From Plakobranchus ocellatus (taxonomy: Eukaryota; Mollusca; Gastropoda; Plakobranchidae): a stretch of 27,766 bases of DNA. The stretch is from contig BLXT01007711.1 of assembly GCA_019648995.1 (NCBI GenBank), positions 5,115 to 32,880 on the forward strand, written 5' to 3'. Below, piece after piece: positions 10,950-27,766 of the stretch (positions within the stretch are counted from its first letter, which is position 1; each line of letters starts with the position of its first letter). The notes beneath the pieces are model-generated. The model searched no databases and had not been told where the DNA came from. It saw only the letters and a program-made list of their open reading frames with translations. The translations under genes were made by a program, and so were the position numbers.

Positions 10950-11787
10950 AAAGTAGAAAGACTTTCATGTTTATGAACAGAAGATTTTGGAGTAACTGTC
11001 TTGAGTCATAGAAAAAATTCCCATCACCTTGGATCAGATATGAGAGATTGTGACTATAGGAGAGAGTATCTTTGAACTGCTTGTTTCTCAATCTGTATCC
11101 ACTATTGAGACTGAAGGAAACAATGTCTTTAAACCACTTGCTCTCATTCATCATCTAAACTGAACAATTTCTCTTTTTTTTTTATCACATTTTCTTGTTC
11201 AAAATTTTGGTTTGTTTTTTGTTTTTTTTGTTTTTTTTTAGACAAACATGAAAAGGAAAAGTATGTGTTTGGTTTAACTTATCAGGAACTTTTTAAGTAT
11301 AATTCCTTCTTTACCCTTCTGTGCCATATACCTCCTTTCTAGCACTATTTTTTTTTTTTTTTTTCAACTTTATTTCATGAAATCATCCTTTGGCAAAGCA
11401 TCATCAGATTTTAATTTGAGAAAGAAAAAGTAGCAACAACAGAGCAAATATTGGAAGCATGGTGACAAGAAAATGTTATATCGTTAAAAAAAAAGAAACA
11501 GAAATGAACCAAACTTCACATTTTCACAGATCAACAAGGAAAATTTGTAAAAGTCTCCTACATAAATTTTGCTCTTTTCAAGTAGGCCTAGTTGTAAAGG
11601 GGACATCTTACTTAATTCTTAATATATACATGTACAATTTTCAACCAAGCCATTTTACAGCTATTTTTTTTTTAAACATTCAACAAAATCATTAAAATTG
11701 GTTCTCCTCAACAGATTTAAAGAAAAATAATAGACTTTTGTTTGTGCTGAGTGAAGTAAATTGTTTCTGTCAAATGCACTCATGTAA
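9941..11787. other. Intergenic, AT-rich, no gene seen
   Basis: Between the candidate end of the BRMS1L-like gene and the foldback element I see only AT-rich sequence, T runs (for example 11349-11364) and an (AT)n microsatellite. The open frames here are short and unlike any protein I know. Confidence 0.6.
10892..10936. repeat. (AT)n microsatellite followed by poly-T
   Basis: About 22 uninterrupted AT dinucleotides followed by a T run to about 10949. Confidence 0.95.
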
Positions 11788-12715
11788 GGGGCTGTTCAAA
11801 TATAATCTTACACCTTTTTTTGAGACTTTTTGACACCTTCCCCCTTCCTTACACATTTCTTACATTGTTTTTGACCTGTTATGATAAGAATTATAACAAC
11901 AACAACAATACTAATACTAATCGTTGGTGGTGTGTTAACTTATTAAGCATTAACTGTTGGTTAAGAATTGTCTTTTTCAAAATGTTGAGTGACCATGACA
12001 CATTGAAATTTTGCATGCATTCATGGTTGTTGTTCTGGCCTGTCGGGCTAGGCCTCCGCTCATGAGAACTTACCTCTTATATAAGGCTTATATATATATG
12101 CTAAGTATGCATTTTGCTTGAGTTGCAGGTTAGAAAGCAGTGGAGAGAAGTTGAAGGAGTATAGAATACATGCTGTTGCTACAGTACAAAACCACTATAA
12201 TTTAATTATTTTTCTTTAAAATGCCTATTCCTGTGCCAGTGGTTGTGAAAAAAAATACCCTGCAACTGGCTTCTTTAGGATTTGAACACAGACTCTTTAT
12301 CAAAATTCTCACAAGGACAAGCGGAAATTCTGGCACATACATGTACTAATTGTTTTTTTAAATAACTGTCAGTAATCAGTAACTGGAGAATAGATTTTGT
12401 AGATCAGATTTTGTAGATCCAAAGGGCCTGGAGCTCTCAGTAATCACAGAGTATGCAAATTGGTAAATATCTGGATAACAAAAGAAATTGAACAAAGTTC
12501 CAAAGCAATGACTTATAAAGTCAGAAACCATATTTTAGGCTTAATTAATTCTTAGTGACGAGGTAAACATTCAACATTCAATTGTCTTGTGGATTAAAAG
12601 AGAGCTGTAAATGAATTACTGTAGATGGACTTATTCTTTTATGGTGTAACGGTCAAACTGCCTTTGTGAACCTCTCATGGCAATAATATTAATAATAAAT
12701 AATAATAATAAAAAG
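11788..12715 (+). repeat. Left arm of the inverted repeat
   Basis: The outer end begins GGGGCTGTTCAAATAT. The arm includes a (AAC)n patch near 11897-11911 that mirrors the (GTT)n patch in the right arm. Similarity to the right arm fades near 12715, inside an (AAT)n tract. Divergence looks substantial, with many substitutions and small indels, so the structure is old or built from two copies. Confidence 0.8.
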
Positions 12716-13185
12716 ATGACATATATATCGTGCAATTTCATAGTACAATCACTGCTCTATGCACTGTACATAAATATTAATAAAAAACATTCATATGCAT
12801 ACATATACAATTGTACATTTACACAGGGTAATCAGGTAAATCATTCCAACTGGCAGAAATGGAAATCAAAATTTTAATATGAATATAGGGGAAGTAAAGG
12901 CCGCTTTCCCTGGTACGGTGCCACACCTTACAGCGAATTTGCCACATTTGGTGCGGCTTTTAAAATCAGAAACCATAGACAAATTCTTCTCTTCCTGCAC
13001 AAAGAACTGGTGGACATTTTTGCTTTGACAGGTCAAGCCAAGCCTTGAAAGACTTTTCCCTTGTATTGGGTTTCACTCTACTGTGTTGTAAAAAGGTCTA
13101 GATGGATAAAGATTGCTTGATAAAATACATTGCAATGGTGTGGTATTCAAAAAGTTTATGAAAAGGGAAGGCTCAATTATATTAT

Positions 13186-13442
13186 GTGTGTGATGGAGAG
13201 AGAGAAAAGGAAAAAGAGTGAGAGAGAGAGAGTGAGATCATATAAAAGGGGGCAATGCTGTCTAGAGATACCGCTTAAAGAAAGGCATGTTTAAAGACTA
13301 GTTTATGAACTCCCATCATGTGTCGCTTTGGACTCGAAATGGAATCTTCTACAAGGAGAAAAAATGGGAAATAGATACAGGTAGATAAAGAGAGAGAAAT
13401 AGATATAGAGGGAGAAGATAGAGAAAGAGAGGGAGAAAGAAT
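13186..13442. repeat. Purine-rich GA/GATA tracts
   Basis: Two low-complexity purine stretches (GAGAGA-type at 13186-13237, and GATAGAGAGAGAAATAGATA-type at 13377-13442). Both give open frames on the opposite strand that are not genes. Confidence 0.8.
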
Positions 13443-13949
13443 AAGCAGGTTTTGAATGGCAAGGAAACGATACATATTGTACACGTAAATAATTTATTTC
13501 AAACATTTCCACGCATGTAGATTGATAAAAGTGCAATTAAAAATATTAATGGGCTCAAACGTAAAAAAAAGTATAGACAGAGCTCGATTCTCAAAAGGAA
13601 GGTCTGCTTGAATTCTTTTTAAAAATCCTCGATAGAAAAAGGGGATATTTGGTATTAAATCGCATTGAAATGAATCTGAATCTGAAGTCAGATTGTAAAC
13701 ATTTGGTTTTGACATCCCCCAAAAATAGAGCCCTGCTCAAAAGTGATATGGAAAACCGTACCATAGAAAGCCCTTTTAATACTGTTGGATTGGATCATTT
13801 AGTGATTGTATGTTCAGAAGAGTAACCTCTCTCTTTATGTTATTTTTTTATGTCATTTTTTCCTCTCACCAAAGTGCAATATTATATTGGTTCACGACCT
13901 CCCCCCCCTCCTCCTTCTTTTTCTTACAGGAGAAGAGACCCCCTCCCCC

Positions 13950-13992
13950 ACTAAGGTGTAAGATTATAACATTATATTTGAATGTCCCCTAA
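13950..13992. repeat. Third copy of the foldback terminus
   Basis: AAGGTGTAAGATTAT, an 8-nt insertion, then ATTTGAATGTCCCC. This matches the outer end of the right arm (AAGGTGTAACTGTAAGATTA then TATTTGAACAGCCC) in the same orientation. A C-rich stretch (13900-13951) precedes it, echoing the C-rich patch near the left-arm end. Confidence 0.7.
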
Positions 13993-15289
13993 TGGAAGAT
14001 GGTTTAAAAAAATCAGGCAGCTTCATAAAGAGTTTTAAGTCATTAGTCATTTGTGCATGACACCCCTCTATTGTAGGGCCCATTTGTAATTAAACACACA
14101 CAACTAATGTCAATCTGTTAGTTTTTTTTCAATATAGTCATTCTTTCTACCTGATAGTGATATAATAAGGTTTGCAATGTGCAGTTGGAGTACGTATTTG
14201 TGATACTATTTTGTATTGCCAATGATTGAAATCGATGAGGGTGTTGTTAGATATGAACAAACAGTCTTTGGTTGGAGACTGGTTTTACCTGTGCCTTAAA
14301 TGGTTCTTAAAATGGAAATGCTTTCTTCATTTTAACATTTCATTGGAAATATAAATGTAGTTCCAATTCTATATTGAAGTTCTAATTCTACTTTTGACAA
14401 GGCAAAGCATCTTGTTCCCCCCATGAGGAAATGCCTGAGACAAGGCTGGACGAGTAGAATATCACATGTTAAGCTTGCAACTTTCCTTTTCCTTCTTTAT
14501 TTTCCTTATACTTGTATTCAAATGTAGAGAATATATGAGCCATTCTCAAAAGGTCAATCTTCAATTACTACTTATTTTCAATACACACAATATTGCAATA
14601 GAATGTTTAGACATATAAAAAGACTGGATGAACATTTAAAGAATGTAATAGAGAGACAATATACATAATATTGTGTTGATTCATATTTTCTTTATGAAAC
14701 TGTACGTCATTATGTGCTGCTTTTGGACCATTTTTCCTTATACAAAACCTGATAAAAATACATGCCTCTCTTTCGTGCATGTTTTCTTCTATTGAAAAGT
14801 TTTTCAAATCAATTAAAATAAAAGGTGTTTCATGTTTTGAAAAGGTATGTTTACCAAACTCCTAAGTATGACAGAAATGACTACAAATTGCTGATACGGC
14901 ACAACAACATATCAAAATAAGCGCTTCCGAACATTATGCTTTATGTCATCGATACCTGTTATTTTGGGACTTGAAAATGAATACATGGAATATTATTATC
15001 TTGAAAGATTAGGTTTTTCTCAAAATTTCATTTATTTTTATGTATAAATAAAAAAATACAATTTATTTAGCCCCAGGTCAGTCTCTCAGCTTGGCAGGAA
15101 AAAAATCTGTTTGGTTTCTGTCATTCCATAATGTATGGAAGCACGTCTGAGTATCATCCATGCTGGCACTCTTTGTGTAGTCAGTGTTGTCCTTTAACAC
15201 CAGAATGGTATTTTTTTTGGATTTTAGTTCTTGGTTTCACAATGGTATGAATGGAAAGTATTAAACAAGATTCATTTTGATTTGCGTCA

Positions 15290-16149
15290 CCTTTTAGGAG
15301 TTGTTATTATTGTCATGAGTGGTCCACAAAAGCACTTTGAGCGTTACGCTGCTAAAAGAAATAAGTTCAACTACAGTAATTCATATACTGTTCTCTTTTA
15401 ATCCACAAGATAATAAATTGTTGAATGCTGATCTTGTCACAAAGTAGTAAGCCTAAAATATCTTTATGACTGCGACAATAAGTGATTGCTTTAGGAATTT
15501 ATTCAAATTCATTCGTCATCCGGATATTTACCAATTTGCATAATCAATGTTTACTGAGAGCTCCAGGCCCTTAGGATCCAACAAAATCTATTCTCCAGTT
15601 ACTGATTATTGACAGTTGTTTAAAAAAGCAACAACTATGTGCCAGGATATCTGCTAATTTTTGTGAGGGTATTAATAAAAAGTCTGTGGTTAAATCCTAA
15701 AGAAAGCCAGTTACAGGGTATTTTCTTTTACAATCACTGATGCAAGAATACGCATTTTACAGAAAAGTACCGGTAATTAAAAAATAGCGGTATTGTAGCG
15801 GTATCTATACTCCTTAAAACTTTCAACTTCTCTCGGCTGCTTTCTAACATGCAACTCAAGAAGAATGCACACTTAGCATATATGTACGAGGAAGCCTTTT
15901 TTGGAGGTAAGTTTTCGTGAGCAGAGGCTTGGCCCAACAGGCGAGAGCAATAACCATGCGTGCATGCGAAATTTTATTATGACATGGTGATTAAACATTT
16001 TGAAAAAGACAATTCTTAAACTACAGTTAATGTTTAATAAGTCAACATCCCATCGACGATTCTTGTTGTTGTTGTTGTCATATTATAAAAGGTCAAAANN
16101 NNNNNNNNNNNNNAAAGGTGTAACTGTAAGATTATATTTGAACAGCCCT
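15290..16149 (-). repeat. Right arm of the inverted repeat
   Basis: Reverse-complement partner of 11788-12715. It contains (GTT)n near 16063-16078 opposite the left arm's (AAC)n. A 15-N gap sits where the left arm has roughly 50 extra bases, so the true sequence here is incomplete. Confidence 0.8.
16099..16113. other. Assembly gap (15 N)
   Basis: A run of N inside the right arm of the foldback structure. Comparison with the left arm suggests the missing sequence is longer than 15 bases. Confidence 0.98.
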
Positions 16150-16316
16150 TAACAACAGCAACTGTCTCCTTCTGCTACACGCCATTCTTAAAAAAACGGT
16201 GCTCTCTGACCGTCGGGTGCTGATGGCTGTATAGTGTATGGGCGGCGCAGCCGGAAAAAAACTGGCGAGTCTTGTCTGACCGTCGGGTCTGGTGTCTGTC
16301 TGGGTCTAGCCTTACT

Positions 16317-16606
16317 CATTGTGTAGTGGGAGAAGGGAAAAAAGCTTATTGTGTAGTGGGAGAAAAGAAGAAAGCTTACCCATTGTGTAGTGGGAGAAAG
16401 GAAGAAAGCTTACTCATTGTGTTGTGGGAGAGGGAAAGAGAGCTTACCCATTGTGTAGTGGGAGAAGGAAAGAAAACTTACTCATCATTGTGTAGTGGGA
16501 GAAGGAAAGAAAGCTTACCCATGTGTAGTGGGAGAAAAGTAGAAGACTTACCCATCGTGTAGTGGGAGAAGGAAAGAAAGCTTACTCATTGTGTAGTGGG
16601 AAGAGC
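16317..16606. repeat. Minisatellite, about nine copies of 33 bp
   Basis: The unit is about CATTGTGTAGTGGGAGAAGG followed by AAAGAAAGCTTAC. There are about nine diverged copies, with unit lengths of 31-37 bp and most carrying AAGCTT. Two copies of CTGACCGTCGGGT (16207-16219 and 16277-16289) lie just upstream. Open frames through the array are a by-product of the repeat. Confidence 0.93.
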
Positions 16607-17400
16607 GTAGGCAGATGCATGTTCACAAACATAAATATGTATCAATATCTGCCATGGCGTGTGGCACAGGTCCATTTTCTGTGCATAATAGTTTTAGCAT
16701 TACAATTTCTCAAGCTTTTTACATTTCTTATCACTATTATTCTAATAATTATGAAAGCATTTTGGAAATACTTGAAGTGAGTGCACAGAAGATGTGATAA
16801 TCGATAAGAGCAACTTAACTTAGTCAGTGTCTGGGTGACAGTTCAGTAATAATGTCAAAACCTCGAGTCTACAAAACAAGACACAAATGAAAATGTTAAA
16901 GATACAATGTATTAATAAAAATGATATGCTATGTATGTTCATAAATCATTCAAATAAATGAAGAGCAACATGGGTCACAAAATTCATGACTGAAAATTGC
17001 AAGGGTAGGCAAATACAAAAATAAATAGTAACAATCAAGTAAAACCTACACAATAATTCAATACGTAAAGTAAAAAAAATGTAGAAAAAATAGCAAAAGC
17101 TACAATTTTAAAAAAGCGAAACCAAAAAACTATTACTATATATAATATAAAAAGCTTCAGACAGCGATCACAATGTAATAGGTCACTGAATGAAATAAAT
17201 GAACCATTGGGATTCTTATTCCTGTTCAGTGTAGGACTAGGACTATGGTGAGAGTCTATTCTTTTTGTATACTGCTAATGCATTACTGCATAAAAATCTG
17301 TAGTGGAACGGATTATTCACTGCACATTTGCGCAAAGTGCACTTGACAGTAAGATAAAGATGAAATTATAAATTTTGTTATTATCTTCCCATTTCATCAG
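16607..17400. other. Intergenic, no gene seen
   Basis: AT-rich sequence without recognisable coding or repeat structure. Confidence 0.6.
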
Positions 17401-17632
17401 AACATCGTCATCACTATAACCATCACCACCTTCACCATCTTTATCATCATCACACCTTCACCATCATAATCATTTCATTCATCAAAATCATCATCACCTT
17501 TACCATTATCATCACAACCTCCATCACCAAAATTACCTTCATGATCATCATCCTGATCATCACCATCACCACCACCTTGATTTCAATATCATTATCTTTA
17601 TTATCCTTTTTATCATCATCATCATCACTGTC
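17401..17632. repeat. Imperfect (ATC)n tract
   Basis: CATCATCACC/TTCACCATC-type trinucleotide sequence with many interruptions. A second such tract lies at about 18340-18520. Confidence 0.9.
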
Positions 17633-17687
17633 ACGACAGGGACACGCTCAGGAAAAAGGCAAAATCTACTGCAAAAGTTCTCCGTGC

Positions 17688-17693
17688 TTTATT
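17688..17693 (-). terminator. Candidate ALKBH6 poly(A) signal
   Basis: On the minus strand this reads GATGCAATAAAGCACGG, a good AATAAA context, about 1.35 kb beyond the ALKBH6 stop. If used, the 3' UTR would span roughly 17670-19047 and include the second (ATC)n tract. Confidence 0.45.
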
Positions 17694-19047
17694 GCATCAA
17701 ATGTATAAAAACAGTATAAAAAAAACACGTTGACAGTTTCAAACTTCTTCCATAAGGTTTCTGGCATACAAAATATTGCTAAATATACAAAGATTTGAGT
17801 AGTTGTCGTCGTAAAGTTTTGGCTGAGGTTTCTTTCTAGGTCTAATATTTCTTGGCTATTTCTTGGCTGTAACAAACATTGTCTAGACTCAGGTAGATGT
17901 GACAACGCGTGGTCAATCACTTCGGATTGAAACTCTGTAAATCTGGAGTCTAGGGTTTGTTTCTATGCCAAGAAAACAGAGCTGCTTTTTTATGTTAACG
18001 CTCAGCCGTCTCAATCTGCACTCACCAACTGTGTGTCTCTCGCTTGCCTCAATAATTAGGCGACCTTGCACCAAAGGCCTAGTTTCGCCTACTCACGTTA
18101 TCTTGCATGCAAAAGCGTCACAGTGAGTGAATTCTCCTACTCTTTCTCAAGAGTGAAGGCTAATAGCCCTTACTCGGCTAAGGAAAAAAGTAATAGTGAC
18201 TAGCTATGCCTATTAATGCTTATTCGACATTATTTTCAGGCGATCAAACTTTCATTCATATACTGTAATAGAGCGCATGGTTGGTAACGTTGACACTTAA
18301 TAAAATATTTTCATGCACCTCTCACTTTCTTCTACATCCAACCATGACAATCACCATGACCTTCACCTTCACCATCATCATCATTATCATCATCTTCATC
18401 ATCACCACCTTAATCACCATCACCCTCTCCATCATCATCATTATTATCACCACCATCTCCACCATCATAATCATCACCTTCATCAATAGCACCATTACGA
18501 TTGTGACGATTCTCATCATCATGCTGTATGCTCGCAACACAACACAACAACATAAGCAACCTTAGGCACACAAAACTTTCACAGCAACTAAGGCCTGTTA
18601 TTGTAAGCAGTCAGTTTTATAACTATACAAAAGTCTGAGTTGAAAACAGCTCACAAAGTAAAATGTGTGATTAGTATAATAGCAATATGCGACAAAAGTT
18701 AAGTTAAAACAATGGCATCCACCAAAACAGGCACAGATTTAATTCAATTTTTCATTCACTCTGTATTGTTTAGGTATTGGGTAGACTAGGCCAAATGCTG
18801 TTCCATGTGAAACCAAAGCTCAAGAGTTATCATGACAAAGCTGACACCTGCATTAACATGGCCACATCGAACTCTTTACTTGTCATTGCATAACTGGGCA
18901 ATTGTTCTGTGTAATCCCTAGTTGGACAAAAAAAATCTCCCCACCCCACCCTTGTTCCTTTTTTAAAAGCAAAAACCATCATCTCACTGCACATTTTCAC
19001 TTTCATCCTCTCATAGAATCAGGGTTCAACTCGTTTGCTCCATTGTG
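17694..19047 (-). other. Candidate ALKBH6 3' UTR
   Basis: This lies between the ALKBH6 stop codon and the candidate poly(A) signal. It shows no coding similarity and contains the (ATC)n tract near 18340-18520. The assignment depends on the signal at 17688 being used. Confidence 0.35.
18340..18520. repeat. Second imperfect (ATC)n tract
   Basis: CACCATCATCATCATTATCA-type sequence. It gives an open frame on each strand (Thr/Ile-rich on one, Met/Val-rich on the other) that is a repeat by-product, not a gene. Confidence 0.92.

Positions 19048-27766
<8,719 letters not shown>

Larger units (their letters stand above)
12716..15289. other. Loop of the foldback element, no gene seen
   Basis: The spacer between the arms is AT-rich and holds purine-rich GA tracts (about 13186-13237 and 13377-13442). 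It also has a third terminus-like sequence at 13950-13992, listed separately. I found no transposase or other recognisable gene. Confidence 0.6.
11788..16149. mobile_element. Foldback-like element with arms of about 0.9 kb
   Basis: The left arm (11788 to about 12715) and the right arm (about 15290 to 16149) are long imperfect inverted repeats. I followed matching blocks through both arms: GGGCTGTTCAAATATAATCT at the outer ends, AAAAAGACAATTCTTAA, TTTCTAACNTGCAACTCAAG, GAGAGCTCCAGGCCCTT, TTCTCCAGTTACTGATTA and ATGAATTACTGTAG near the inner limits. Flanking TAA on both sides (11785-11787 and 16150-16152) could be a 3-bp target duplication. Together with GGGCTGTT-type ends this would suit a PIF/Harbinger-like non-autonomous element, but the superfamily is a guess. 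No transposase was seen in the loop. Two related elements inserted in opposite directions is an alternative explanation. Confidence 0.75.

Noticed and set aside
11820..12065. Possible 81-residue protein in the left foldback arm
   Set aside because: It crosses low-complexity (AAC)n sequence and is not preserved in the matching right arm.
12262..12290. tRNA B-box-like GTTCAAATCC on the minus strand of the left arm, suggesting a tRNA-derived SINE
   Set aside because: No matching A box at the right distance and no cloverleaf could be drawn.
16272..16780. Open frames of 72-96 residues over 16272-16780
   Set aside because: They read mainly through the 33-bp repeat array and look like nothing known.
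18281..18565. Thr/Ile-rich and Met/Val-rich open frames on opposite strands
   Set aside because: Both are translations of the (ATC)n tract.

Overview
This is a eukaryotic window: AT-rich, intron-rich, with GT-AG splice sites, homopolymer runs, microsatellites and transposon remnants. The two genes I recognise are animal genes and read like an invertebrate. A mollusc, perhaps a gastropod, is my guess. It rests on protein style and on short AGATCTAGATCT-type strings that I associate with such genomes, so treat it as weak.

Layout. Positions 178-7439 (+) hold eight exons of a BRMS1/BRMS1L-family gene, a subunit of the Sin3-HDAC co-repressor. Its 5' end lies left of the window, and a long candidate 3' UTR runs to a poly(A) signal at 9917. 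One of its introns (4932-5166) is a textbook U12-type AT-AC intron. Positions 9940-17670 are gene-poor. They contain a 4.4-kb foldback-like element (11788-16149) with inverted arms of about 0.9 kb, a 15-base assembly gap, a 33-bp minisatellite and the first of two (ATC)n tracts.

Positions 19048-27310 (-) hold four exons of ALKBH6, an AlkB-family Fe(II)/2-oxoglutarate dioxygenase with its metal and 2-oxoglutarate ligands intact. The first exon is not found and probably lies right of the window. The two genes converge tail to tail. The largest ALKBH6 intron (21206-25950) carries a complete-looking but dead 3.2-kb piggyBac transposon (22373-25572). It has TTAA on both sides, related ends and a two-exon transposase pseudogene with several lesions, including loss of the segment that normally carries the last catalytic aspartate.

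The two host genes have no obvious joint function beyond being neighbours. I see no bacterial, phage or CRISPR-like content. I found no convincing new multi-gene system. The most interesting items are the minor-spliceosome intron, the foldback element with a third terminus inside it, a perfect 67-nt palindrome, and a repeated sequence that carries copies of a real splice acceptor.
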